A stretch of 45,044 nucleotides of DNA. Origin: Lachnospiraceae bacterium UBA3633. Its GTDB lineage: Bacteria > Bacillota > Clostridia > Lachnospirales > Lachnospiraceae. The position numbers were made by a program, and so were the translations under genes. Under the pieces are notes generated by a model that saw only the letters and a list, made by a program, of their open reading frames with translations, was not told the origin of the DNA and searched no databases. This document shows positions 10,050 through 17,915 of this stretch, in pieces (within the stretch, counting starts at the first letter, position 1; every line of letters begins with the position of its first letter). Location: the NCBI GenBank assembly GCA_002374095.1, contig DFKY01000007.1:1-45044 (forward strand), in the 5' to 3' direction.

Positions 10050-10613
10050 ATGATAAGACCAAAATATAAAAATATAACTATAGATGGCATAAGTATTCAG
10101 TATGCAAAGTTTAGAAAAAATAGAAGTATAAGGATTACTATCGCAGAAAATGGTATCGTGAAAGTCACCTATCCTTATGGTGTCCAAGATTGCGAAATGA
10201 TAAAATTTGTCGAGACTAAAATATCTTGGATAAAAAAATCTATAGGAAAAATCAATGTAAAAGAAAAACTTTCTTCAAAACCAAAACTTAAAAAGAAAGA
10301 GCTTGACTCTCTAAAAAGCCTTATAGATTTTTATGTATATAAGTATATGAATCTTATGGAGACAGAAATTTTCGATGTGAAAATCCGCAAGATGAAGACA
10401 GAATGGGGAAATTGTAATTATATAAAAAGGATTTTAACTTTCAATAGCTATCTATATTATATGAGTGAGAGTTTTATAGAAACTATAGTCGTCCACGAAG
10501 TCGCACATATGCATGTCCATAATCATAGCAAATCTTTTTACAATCTTATATATAGATATCTTCCAGATTATAAAACCCGTATGAAAGAAGGAAAAATGGT
10601 ATCACTTAGATAG
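10050..10613 (+). CDS. YgjP-like (DUF45) zinc metallopeptidase
   Basis: A 187-residue protein of the M48-like YgjP/DUF45 family (COG1451). The zinc-metalloprotease motif HEVAHMHVHNHSKSFY has the HExxH ligands plus the downstream His of the family, preceded by the family's EWGNC (usually RWGSC) segment. The frame stays open upstream to TTG at 10029, but that codon lies inside the predicted promoter, so I start at ATG 10050. Predicted cytosolic; the physiological substrate is unknown. It is the only leftward gene on the plus strand and converges on the methyltransferase gene, from which it is separated by GC-rich repeats. Confidence 0.82.
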   Translation: MIRPKYKNITIDGISIQYAKFRKNRSIRITIAENGIVKVTYPYGVQDCEMIKFVETKISWIKKSIGKINVKEKLSSKPKLKKKELDSLKSLIDFYVYKYMNLMETEIFDVKIRKMKTEWGNCNYIKRILTFNSYLYYMSESFIETIVVHEVAHMHVHNHSKSFYNLIYRYLPDYKTRMKEGKMVSLR

Positions 10614-10741
10614 CGGGCTCGCACCCCAAGGGCACTTTGTCGCACTCCGCTCGACGAGCTCGCTTCGTAAGCGCTCGGGCGCAATGCTCGCCCCTACATA
10701 TATAAAAGTCTTCTCTTACATTTACAATTGTAGGGGCGAGC
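10614..10741. repeat. GC-rich intergenic repeat cluster with 13-bp inverted repeat
   Basis: This 128-bp stretch between two convergent genes is far richer in G+C than its surroundings. It starts CGGGCTCGCA (10614) and contains GCTCGCCCCTACA (10686-10698), which returns as a perfect inverted copy at 10729-10741 across an AT-rich 30-nt spacer. The same words recur inside neighbouring genes (11327, 11458, 12307, 24267). The inverted pair could fold into a transcript-end hairpin, but no U-run follows. Confidence 0.75.
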
Positions 10742-10753
10742 TGTGCATCCGAA

Positions 10754-11662
10754 CTACTTGCCATAAATCCTAAGTACATCCTTTGTATACACGCCTGGCT
10801 TTTCATATACTATAATCGGTGGCAATATTTTAAGTCCAGGTCTTCCATTTTTCACTGCTTCAGCAAGAAAAAGATTAGACTCTTTATCTACATATGGATG
10901 TACAAATGATGCTTTTTTCATCTCAAGAGAATATTTTCTAAGAGTCTCGGTAAGCTCTGTAAATCTACTTGTCTGATTTATAAAATAAAATCTCTTATTG
11001 GATTTAAGTATAAGACTTGCCGCTTTACATATATCATCAAAAGTAATTGACACTTCATGTCGTGCTTTTATAATTTTATCATTTAAATTGATAATTCCTG
11101 AACCCTTTTTATTATATGGTGGATTTACAGTCACAACGTCATAAGACTCATACATCTTTTTATATTTTTCTCTGTCTAAAAATATATTCTTAATGTCATC
11201 ACAGTGAACTTTTATGTCACTATCAATACTGAAAGCAAAAGGCACATTTTCTTTATTCCACGATATAGATTGATTACAAAGTGCCACTTGCTCTTCGTCT
11301 ATCTCAAAAGCATCAATATGTATCTTCGGGCTCACACAGCTTACCCCTACGGTGTCATTAGCCACAGTAGCATTGATTTTTCCATACATTATAAGAGGAA
11401 TTGGGAGCGTGCCCGTGCAAAAATCACATATTTTAAGGCCTACACCTGTCTCACATGGGCGAGCTAAATGAGCCCCCGCTTCGTATGGGCGAGCTACATG
11501 AGCTTCCGCTTCGTATGGGCGAGCTACGTGAGCCCCCGCCTTTAGTTCTCTGATAGCAAAATTAGCAAGAAGCACCGCATCTATTCCAAAGTTAAAGTTG
11601 TCTTCACTTTGATAAAGGTGAAGCCCATTAATTTCTAAATTGTCGAGTCTTATTCTACTCAT
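10754..11662 (-). CDS. TrmN6/YabB-like class I SAM methyltransferase with repeat-derived insertions
   Basis: Resembles the tRNA1(Val) adenine-N6 methyltransferase family (YfiC/YabB). It has the N-terminal LYQ.EDNFNFGIDAVLLANF, the catalytic VNPPY motif and the C-terminal GRPGLKILPPIIVYE. Compared with YabB it carries two extra segments. Residues about 41-75 are a tandem AHVARPYEA-type repeat encoded by 30-bp DNA repeats (11458-11540). Residues about 99-112 include VGVSCVSP, encoded by a dispersed repeat (11327-11350). The SAM-binding motif reads FCTGTLPIP, with Leu86 where the family has Gly (CTGNGIVP in YabB), so activity may be altered. The ATG at 11662 overlaps the pflX-like stop by 4 nt (translational coupling). 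Family assignment is good; tRNA specificity is inferred. Confidence 0.82.
   Translation of the reverse strand: MSRIRLDNLEINGLHLYQSEDNFNFGIDAVLLANFAIRELKAGAHVARPYEAEAHVARPYEAGAHLARPCETGVGLKICDFCTGTLPIPLIMYGKINATVANDTVGVSCVSPKIHIDAFEIDEEQVALCNQSISWNKENVPFAFSIDSDIKVHCDDIKNIFLDREKYKKMYESYDVVTVNPPYNKKGSGIINLNDKIIKARHEVSITFDDICKAASLILKSNKRFYFINQTSRFTELTETLRKYSLEMKKASFVHPYVDKESNLFLAEAVKNGRPGLKILPPIIVYEKPGVYTKDVLRIYGK
11327..11350. repeat. Dispersed GC-rich 24-nt element inside the methyltransferase gene
   Basis: Begins CGGGCTCACA and ends CTTACCCCTAC. It matches the copy in glgB (24267-24290) at 20 of 24 positions. On the coding (minus) strand it encodes VGVSCVSP in the same codon phase as the other coding copies. 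Confidence 0.7.
11458..11540. repeat. Tandem 30-bp GC-rich repeat (2.8 copies) inside the methyltransferase gene
   Basis: Units at 11458-11487, 11488-11517 and 11518-11540 (partial) each start GGGCGAGCTA and continue through TGAGC..CCGCTTCGTAT. The unit length keeps the frame and encodes (A/E)AHVARPYEA-type decapeptides. Its core words GGGCGAGC and GAGCCCCCGC are the reverse orientation of the dispersed 24-nt element. Confidence 0.85.
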
Positions 11663-12540
11663 ATAAAATCCGGAATATATATTTCCTTTGCTGAATCCAT
11701 GTCTTGTATATAGGCATTTTCCATGCCAAGACCAAGTGCATAGTCAACAACTTTATCATATTCTCTTTTGGTGATTCTTCTTTGAAGTTCGGTAAAGTTT
11801 TTTAAACTCTTATTCTCTAAAACTGGTGTATATTGACTCATGATACTCAAAATCGTATCTTTTCCATATGTATCATAAAGATATCTGATGACTTTTTTTG
11901 AATCTTCTGTATGACCAGGTAGTACCAAATGTCTCACAATCACATTTTCTTTTCCAACCTGTCTATACATTTCACTTATAGATTTTTTTGCGATGCTTTC
12001 ATAGTTTCCAACACCACTATATTTTTTTGACAGCTCATCATCCATATATTTAAAATCAGGAAGATATATATCTATGAGTCCTTCAAGCTTTTTAATTTGC
12101 GATACGAGTTCATATGAACTTGTATTATATACGATTGGAATTTTTAATCCCTTTTCTTTTGCGATAATGATTGTCTCACGGATCTTATCTACATAAAGCA
12201 CGCCTGTTATAAAACTTATACTTGCTGCGCCGTTCTTTTCTGCATAGAGCATCTCTTCACAAAGTTCTGCAGGTGAGTAAACTATTTTTGTCGAGCTATC
12301 ACTAAACGAGCTCTCATTGCTCACCCCTATGTAATCTGCACTCTCTTCTTCACAAATGCCACTATGTTTATCTTGATGAATTCGGACTCTTGAGATTTTG
12401 TAATTTTGACAATACACACATCTCATGTTGCATCCATAAAAAAATATCGCAAAAGTACCCTTATACCCTCTTTCAATCCCTGATATAGGCTCTTCTTCCC
12501 ACCTATGCATCATAAGTTTTGCTATATGCATATCAATCAT
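11659..12540 (-). CDS. PflX-like radical SAM protein
   Basis: A 293-residue radical-SAM protein of the COG1313 (PflX, 'pyruvate formate-lyase activase-like') family. The 4Fe-4S/SAM motif is Cys37, Cys41, Cys44 in FYGCNMRCVYCQNYKIS, preceded by the family's HRWEEEPISG segment. A stretch of about 35 residues between NYKIS and SPAEL is longer than in family members I recall; part of it (IGVSNESS, residues 71-78) is encoded by the dispersed repeat at 12307-12330. The biochemical function of this family is not well defined; it is not NrdG by size or motif layout. It forms a two-gene operon with the downstream methyltransferase. The promoter is so close to the ATG at 12540 that a near-leaderless mRNA is likely. 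Confidence 0.85.
   Translation of the reverse strand: MIDMHIAKLMMHRWEEEPISGIERGYKGTFAIFFYGCNMRCVYCQNYKISRVRIHQDKHSGICEEESADYIGVSNESSFSDSSTKIVYSPAELCEEMLYAEKNGAASISFITGVLYVDKIRETIIIAKEKGLKIPIVYNTSSYELVSQIKKLEGLIDIYLPDFKYMDDELSKKYSGVGNYESIAKKSISEMYRQVGKENVIVRHLVLPGHTEDSKKVIRYLYDTYGKDTILSIMSQYTPVLENKSLKNFTELQRRITKREYDKVVDYALGLGMENAYIQDMDSAKEIYIPDFI
12307..12330. repeat. Dispersed 24-nt element inside the PflX-like gene
   Basis: Begins CGAGCTCTCA and ends GCTCACCCCTAT; 18 of 24 positions match the glgB copy. It encodes IGVSNESS on the minus strand, in the same codon phase as the copies in the methyltransferase and glgB genes. Confidence 0.55.
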
Positions 12541-12548
12541 TCACTTCA

Positions 12549-12577
12549 TTTATAGTACAAAACTTTTTCATTGTCAA
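12549..12577 (-). promoter_or_regulatory. Promoter of the pflX-like/methyltransferase operon
   Basis: Minus-strand TTGACA (12577-12572), 17-nt spacer, TATAAA (12554-12549). The predicted start of transcription, about 12542, lies 0-5 nt before the ATG at 12540, with no Shine-Dalgarno, so the mRNA should be leaderless or nearly so. Confidence 0.65.
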
Positions 12578-12598
12578 GTAAGGTCCTTTCCTACAACA

Positions 12599-12627
12599 AA
12601 AAACACTAGCCGGAGCTAGTGTTTTTT
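12599..12627. terminator. Bidirectional-looking terminator after the glycogen/two-component operon
   Basis: Perfect stem AAACACTAGC (12601-12610) with GCTAGTGTTT (12615-12624), loop CGGA, with A-run and T-run on the two sides. It lies downstream of the histidine kinase gene on the minus strand, about 220 nt after its stop, and upstream of the pflX-like promoter. Confidence 0.8.
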
Positions 12628-12846
12628 CGAAACCACAAGGGGGTTATGGTTTCTTAATATAATTAAAGGAGGGCTATATGCGTTCACTACTGATTAGTCA
12701 TATAAGATTTAACTAACCTTTATGTGAACACCCTCATCATACACTAAATAAGTATTTATAAATAGTCTTAAAAAATGGTACGTATGTGGCAGATTAGTGG
12801 TATAAGAATTAAAGATTTATTAAGATAAGCTTAAAAACCCGATAAA
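12628..12846. other. 219-nt 3' region of the kinase operon; contains a 12-codon plus-strand ORF and hairpins
   Basis: No ordinary gene is visible. A 7-bp inverted repeat (GAAACCA 12629-12635, TGGTTTC 12647-12653) is followed on the plus strand by AAGGAGG (12666-12672) and an ATG at 12678 opening a 12-codon ORF (MRSLLISHIRFN, stop ending 12716). The ORF lies in an imperfect nested hairpin (GTTCAC 12682-12687 pairs with GTGAAC 12724-12729, TTAGT with ACTAA inside). No clear plus-strand promoter leaves room for a leader, and no downstream plus-strand gene exists, so this may be chance or a relic. Confidence 0.25.
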
Positions 12847-14268
12847 TTAAAGGTTTACAAAGAATGTGGTTCCTATGCCTTTTGTACTTTCTACTTTTAT
12901 ACTGCCACCAAGCATATTTACAGCATTTTTCACTACCGCAAGACCTATACCAAAGTGTCCATCTTCGCCTTTATAGTATCGATTAAAGATATTATCTAAA
13001 TCTTCTACTTCTATGCCATCCCCATCATCAAAGACATTAATTATCAAATTTTGCCCATGATGACTTATTGTCTGCTCTTCTCTTTCTTTATCATTACTTT
13101 TGATGGTTATAGTAACAACCACCTTACTTTTTGCATATTTTACCGCATTGCTTAATAAATTTTGTATTAATCTTACAAAAAGTTTTCTATCTGTATAAAA
13201 TGTGCTATTTTCTTCTATATGAGATACATATTCAACTGTCTTGTCACTATCAATCATCTTAATCATGTCACATTCTTCATGCATCAATTCATCTATATCT
13301 ATATCAGCATAAGATACTTTGTAAGTATCATTGTCAAAACGACTAAGCATCAAGATATTCTCTATCATTTCTTTCAATTGATTTCCAGTCTTTATAATTA
13401 CATCACAGGCTTTTTTTGTATCCTTTATGATCCCAGATTTAAGTCCATCTGCATATCCAAGAATTGACACAAGTGGAGTCCTTAAGTCATGTGCGACATT
13501 TTCATATATAGTATTCTTTCTATTATACTCTTTATCTATATTTTGCTGTGTCTCATAAAGTGCAACTCTTAAGTCTTCCACTTCTTCTATATCAAGACTT
13601 TTATCACTTATAGTTACGCCCTTACCTACGACATAGTCATTGGAATCTTTGGCAAGATTTGTGATAGGCTTTGATAAATCAAATGCAATCTTCGACACTA
13701 TTATAACCGCTATAAGAAGTAAGGCTACTTGTATAAGTATAAGACTCCTAAGCCCTTCTTCCATAAAAGCTTTCTTTTCTGTAAGATCTTGTATAACTAC
13801 AAAATATTTTTCTTCTATACCAAGTGTGCTACTTGCTACATATGTGTCAGCAAGGTACTCTCTATCATCAAAACTTATCGTAGTTAAGACATCTTCTTCA
13901 AGTTCGTAGTTCATGAGAAGCGTAGATAAAAAAGCTGTCATACCACTATTGATGTATACCGAATTATCAAATATAGCTACTTCTTCAAAATTATCATTAT
14001 ATACATATACCTTGGTGTCATTGCCACGATCTATAAGGTTGCCTGACACTTCTAAACTAAAATCAGTTTCACCTGTATCTCTAAAAGCATCAAGTTGTGA
14101 CCGTATATCATCAAACGCTTCTACTATATCATCTCGTGCATCATTTTTTACAAATCTATCTATAGAAATATAATTTGTCACATAAGAGATGATAGCAAAT
14201 ACTATAAATATAAAAGCGACTGGTACAAATATTTTATAAAAAATTTTTTTTGTTTTTTTATTTCCCAT
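12847..14268 (-). CDS. Membrane sensor histidine kinase
   Basis: A 473-residue kinase of the EnvZ/PhoR type. TM1 is at about residues 11-33, an extracytoplasmic sensor region of about 140 residues follows, TM2 is at about 174-195, then a HAMP-type linker, a HisKA dimerisation domain with phospho-acceptor His260 (YENVAHDLRTPLVSILGY) and a HATPase domain (N-box NLLSNAVKYA, G1 DDGDGI, G2 GHFGIGLAVVK). It autophosphorylates and should pass phosphate to the response regulator encoded immediately upstream. Its start overlaps that gene by 11 nt and has no strong ribosome site, suggesting translational coupling. It is the last gene of the glycogen operon. The signal sensed is unknown. Confidence 0.95.
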   Translation of the reverse strand: MGNKKTKKIFYKIFVPVAFIFIVFAIISYVTNYISIDRFVKNDARDDIVEAFDDIRSQLDAFRDTGETDFSLEVSGNLIDRGNDTKVYVYNDNFEEVAIFDNSVYINSGMTAFLSTLLMNYELEEDVLTTISFDDREYLADTYVASSTLGIEEKYFVVIQDLTEKKAFMEEGLRSLILIQVALLLIAVIIVSKIAFDLSKPITNLAKDSNDYVVGKGVTISDKSLDIEEVEDLRVALYETQQNIDKEYNRKNTIYENVAHDLRTPLVSILGYADGLKSGIIKDTKKACDVIIKTGNQLKEMIENILMLSRFDNDTYKVSYADIDIDELMHEECDMIKMIDSDKTVEYVSHIEENSTFYTDRKLFVRLIQNLLSNAVKYAKSKVVVTITIKSNDKEREEQTISHHGQNLIINVFDDGDGIEVEDLDNIFNRYYKGEDGHFGIGLAVVKNAVNMLGGSIKVESTKGIGTTFFVNL

Positions 14269-14968
14269 CTGAAAGTCTATAACCTACACCCCAGATAGTT
14301 TCTATACTAAGCTTTGCTTTACTTAAATCAAGCTTTTTTCTTAATCTTTTCAATAAATCATCTATAACTCTATTGTCATCTTCTTCATATCCCCAGACAT
14401 CAGCAAGTATTTCTTTTTTAGTAACCGCTTCTTTTTGTCTTTCAAGCATATATACAAGAAATTTATACTCTATATTGGTAAATGACACTGGTTTCTTATT
14501 GATGTACACTTGCATAGGTCCAGTTTCTATACGGACATTTGAAAACTCCAAAACTTCCGGAACGCTTTTTTCCACTTTGACCCCTGATTTTTCAAATCTT
14601 CTAAGGACATTTTTCACTCTCGCCACAAGTTCAAGCGGCATAAATGGCTTTACTATATAGTCGTCACTTCCCTCATTGAAGCCTCTAACCTTATCGACTT
14701 CATTGTCTTTTGCTGAAACCAAGATTACTGGCACATCATTTTTATCTCTTATCTTCTCAAGTGCATCAAAACCACTAATTCCAGGAAGCATGATATCAAG
14801 AGTTATTAGGCTTGGTAGTTTAGTTCTCATGCCACTCAGAAGTTTCTCTGCTGTATCAAAAGTCTTCACATCAAATCCATCATTTTCAAGATACATCTTG
14901 ATAAGCTCTGATATATTCTTGTCATCATCACATACATAAATCAATTTTTTTTCATTATCTGCCTTCAT
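14258..14968 (-). CDS. OmpR/PhoB-family response regulator
   Basis: A 236-residue two-domain regulator. The receiver domain (1-120) has the acidic pocket DDD (14-16), phospho-acceptor Asp58 (LITLDIMLPGISG) and the conserved Lys in DDYIVKPF. The C-terminal winged-helix DNA-binding domain (about 140-236) carries the OmpR-type FTNIEYKFLVYML and IETIWGVGYRL segments. It starts 17 nt after the ROK kinase gene and overlaps the histidine kinase gene. Cotranscription with glycogen genes suggests it responds to carbon or energy state or feeds back on the operon; no target site can be assigned from sequence alone. Confidence 0.95.
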   Translation of the reverse strand: MKADNEKKLIYVCDDDKNISELIKMYLENDGFDVKTFDTAEKLLSGMRTKLPSLITLDIMLPGISGFDALEKIRDKNDVPVILVSAKDNEVDKVRGFNEGSDDYIVKPFMPLELVARVKNVLRRFEKSGVKVEKSVPEVLEFSNVRIETGPMQVYINKKPVSFTNIEYKFLVYMLERQKEAVTKKEILADVWGYEEDDNRVIDDLLKRLRKKLDLSKAKLSIETIWGVGYRLSDGK

Positions 14969-14985
14969 ACTCTTTTCTTAGCCTT

Positions 14986-15936
14986 TTATAATTTTGATAC
15001 CGCTCCATATATTCCTGCATCATTTTTAAGTTTTGCAAGTAAAATCTTTGGAAGCTTTTTTGTCATATACACTTTACCTTTCAAGTGTTCCTTTATAATA
15101 TTGGTTACAAATGTACCTTCATTTGATACTCCACCACCTATAAGTATTACTTCTGGCTCATATACAAGCATAATTATTGATATAGCCATACTTAGATAGT
15201 CAAGTGATTTCTCAAGTGCAGCAAGTGCTTTCTTGTCACCAACTTTTGCCCTACTTATGACATCTTTTGCACCCTTCATCACATTTGTATGGTAAAGACT
15301 ATTGTAGACATTTGCTATGCCCCTTCCACCAGTGACAGTCTCAAGGCAGCCTGTATTACCACAATTGCACTTAAGAGCTTTTTTTGAAAAATCAACTTTC
15401 ATATGCGAAAGTTCCCCAGCTATACCTGTTTTTCCTTCTATAAGCTTATTGTCAATTATGATTCCTATGCCAATCGCTGTCCCAAGAGTCATAAGACATA
15501 TAGAGTCATACTTTCCTTTTAAACTATAATAATATTCACCAAGTGCTGCAGCATTGCCATCATTCAGTATTGTTACCTTTACTTTATTTCCAAATTCTTT
15601 TTTAATAGCACTATATGCATCATAGTGTTTCTTCCAGTTAATATTTACAGCTCTTAAAATATTGTTATCAACTACTGGTCCTGGGATAGCAAGACCAATG
15701 CCTGCGAGATTACTTTTACTTACACCATATTCATTGCTTTCGCAAAATTTTTCAATGTCGCTTATAATTCCTTTTATTATTGCTTTTTCAGGGTTAGTCC
15801 TACTAACTACTGTGTCAACATAAAACTTTGCCAAAAGCTTTTTTTCATCTTTCTTTCCTTTCTCAAAAAGTCCATACTTAATAGTTGTCCCACCTACATC
15901 TACACCTATATAGTATTTTTTATAATTCTTCATCAC
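14986..15936 (-). CDS. ROK-family glucokinase
   Basis: A 316-residue ROK sugar kinase. The N-terminal ATP-binding GVDVGGTTIKYGLF, the sugar-binding LNDGNAAALGEY region and the ROK zinc motif (CNCGNTGCLETVTGG with an upstream ELSHM His) are all visible. It most likely phosphorylates glucose released by the neighbouring GH13 enzyme to glucose-6-phosphate. The start overlaps the GH13 stop by 4 nt. Sugar specificity (glucose versus N-acetylmannosamine or others) is inferred from the operon. Confidence 0.9.
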   Translation of the reverse strand: MMKNYKKYYIGVDVGGTTIKYGLFEKGKKDEKKLLAKFYVDTVVSRTNPEKAIIKGIISDIEKFCESNEYGVSKSNLAGIGLAIPGPVVDNNILRAVNINWKKHYDAYSAIKKEFGNKVKVTILNDGNAAALGEYYYSLKGKYDSICLMTLGTAIGIGIIIDNKLIEGKTGIAGELSHMKVDFSKKALKCNCGNTGCLETVTGGRGIANVYNSLYHTNVMKGAKDVISRAKVGDKKALAALEKSLDYLSMAISIIMLVYEPEVILIGGGVSNEGTFVTNIIKEHLKGKVYMTKKLPKILLAKLKNDAGIYGAVSKL

Positions 15937-17864
15937 TTTATCTCCAATACTTTATATCCAAGTGGCAACATATCTATGATAAGTCTTCCATCTTTTATGT
16001 CAATTGTCTCATCGCCAATTAAACTTACTGCCTTATCGCCTTTCACTTCTATCTCAATATGTTCGCCCTCATTATAGAATATTCCACGATTTACCGCAAT
16101 TATTACTTTCTTTCCTTTATAACTTCTTTCAAATACGAATGTATGTGTTCCTGCATAGAGTGGTTTAAAATCGCCCTTTCTCAAAATTTCTGATTTAGCT
16201 CTCATCTTACCAAGTACTTCATAGTGTGCATAAAGTCCCTTATCTTCCATCCCCCATGGATAAGTTTTTCTATTGTATGGATCATTATAGCCATACACAC
16301 CAACCTCATCTCCATAATATATCATCGGGATGCCTGGCACAGTATACTGAAGTACAGTAAGAGCTTTTAATCTACTTACTGCAAGTAGATACTTATCTCT
16401 ATCTATGCCATGGTTATATTTTGCATCATCATCAATTTCTGATACATCACGAGAATCTGCAAGAAGTGTTAAAATCCTTACTCTATCATGACTATCAAGA
16501 AGATTTAAATTGCTATAATAATACTCTTTTGGATAGTTTTCCATCTGCTTATAGAAAAACTCTTCAAGCTCACAAGACGATATGAATCCTTTCATAAAAG
16601 ATACAGAAGTCTCAAGAAATGGATAATTCATAACTGATTTAAGTGATGAATTGATAAAGTATTTTCTATTTTTATCATAAGATACTTTTGTTGTCGCATC
16701 CTCCCACACTTCTCCTATAAGTATATTATCTCTATCTACATTATCCATCGCATGTCTTATCTCTACTATAAACTCATCTGGAAGTTCATCTGCAACATCA
16801 AGTCTAAAACCAGCTATACCTTTTTTCATCCAGTGTTTTATTACAGAGTCATGACTTTTGCAGATATAATCAAGATAAGTTTTATTCATCTCTTTTACAT
16901 TTGGAAGATCAGTAACTCCCCACCAGCATTCATACTTATCAGGCCACTTTTCAAAACTATACCAATCATAGTACTTTGATTCCTTACTATTATATGCACC
17001 TACTGAATCATAATTATTATACTTATTGAAATATATAGAATCAGCTCCCTGATGACTAAAAACTCCATCAAGGACAATGCCTATACCAAGCTTTTTCGCA
17101 CTCTTTATCAGTGATTCAAAACTTTTTTCATCACCAAGTAATGTATCTATCTTTTTATAGTCTCCAGTATCATATCTATGATTGCTTCTCGCTTCAAAAA
17201 TAGGATTTAAATATATAAGTGTAACGTTGAGAGACTTAAGATACTCGAGTTTCTCTTCTATCCCTTTAAGTGTGCCACCAAAGAAATCATAATTATTTAC
17301 TTCTCCACTTCCTGTCCTATCATATCTTGGAGTTTTATTCCAATCATCTACAAATACTTTCCCTGAATCTTTTCCTTCGCTCTTCGCTATCACACTATTT
17401 TTACGCTCTTCATAATCGCTTCCACGATTAAATCTATCAGGGAATATCTGATATGCTATACCTTCTTTAAACCAAGCTGGTGTAGAATCTTTCTCATATA
17501 CTGTAAGTTGATAGCTCCTTGGACTATTGTCCACAAGAACTCCTTCACCACCTGATCTATTGTCACTTATAGAATAAAAGTATTTTTCATCAAAACTTTC
17601 AAGCACAAAATGATACCATATGACAGCAGGATCTTTTGGTGTCTTAAAGATTGCCTTATAGATAACATCACCATTTGGAAGTTCTTCATCTCTTTCCATC
17701 TCAAGATCTGGAAGCCTTTCATCTTGTCTCCACATAGCTATGTAACATTTTAATGCTTTTATATGATCACTTACGCGTATCTTAAATGTCACAGTGGTCC
17801 CCACTTCCACTGCTCCAAACGGTTTCTTATAATACTCATCTCTTGAATTATAATATACTTTCAT
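15933..17864 (-). CDS. GH13 alpha-glucosidase / neopullulanase-like maltodextrin hydrolase
   Basis: A 643-residue cytosolic GH13 enzyme. The N-terminal beta domain (about 1-120) resembles the CBM34-type domain of cyclomaltodextrinases/neopullulanases. The TIM barrel has GIVLDGVFSH, nucleophile Asp356 (GFRLDVADE), acid/base Glu385 (LIGEVWED) and Asp460 (NLLDSHDR). The C-terminal beta domain ends GYKVLEIK. It likely hydrolyses linear or cyclic maltodextrins released from glycogen. No signal peptide is seen. CCAAGGAGGAG precedes the ATG. The 51-nt gap after glgA contains no clear terminator. Exact product profile cannot be read from sequence. Confidence 0.92.
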   Translation of the reverse strand: MKVYYNSRDEYYKKPFGAVEVGTTVTFKIRVSDHIKALKCYIAMWRQDERLPDLEMERDEELPNGDVIYKAIFKTPKDPAVIWYHFVLESFDEKYFYSISDNRSGGEGVLVDNSPRSYQLTVYEKDSTPAWFKEGIAYQIFPDRFNRGSDYEERKNSVIAKSEGKDSGKVFVDDWNKTPRYDRTGSGEVNNYDFFGGTLKGIEEKLEYLKSLNVTLIYLNPIFEARSNHRYDTGDYKKIDTLLGDEKSFESLIKSAKKLGIGIVLDGVFSHQGADSIYFNKYNNYDSVGAYNSKESKYYDWYSFEKWPDKYECWWGVTDLPNVKEMNKTYLDYICKSHDSVIKHWMKKGIAGFRLDVADELPDEFIVEIRHAMDNVDRDNILIGEVWEDATTKVSYDKNRKYFINSSLKSVMNYPFLETSVSFMKGFISSCELEEFFYKQMENYPKEYYYSNLNLLDSHDRVRILTLLADSRDVSEIDDDAKYNHGIDRDKYLLAVSRLKALTVLQYTVPGIPMIYYGDEVGVYGYNDPYNRKTYPWGMEDKGLYAHYEVLGKMRAKSEILRKGDFKPLYAGTHTFVFERSYKGKKVIIAVNRGIFYNEGEHIEIEVKGDKAVSLIGDETIDIKDGRLIIDMLPLGYKVLEIK

Positions 17865-17915
17865 GTCTACTCCTCCTTGGCATATAACTCTCGCCCTTAT
17901 GTAAAGCTTACTCTC

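Noticed and set aside
10606..10806. Minus-strand 66-codon frame across the GC-rich cluster
   Set aside because: It is made of repeat sequence and the antisense end of the flanking genes, without a ribosome site.
11458..11540. 30-bp repeats as a CRISPR array
   Set aside because: The units abut with no spacers, lie inside a coding frame and keep it; no cas genes nearby.
11659..12540. Radical-SAM gene as the NrdD activase NrdG
   Set aside because: Length, the HRWEEEPISG leader and the Cys spacing fit PflX/COG1313, not NrdG, and it is in an operon with a methyltransferase rather than nrdD.
17880..17910. Further copy of the 24-nt element between glgA and the GH13 gene (CTCTCGCCCTTATGTA)
   Set aside because: Only the half-site is similar, with no left half; too weak to count.
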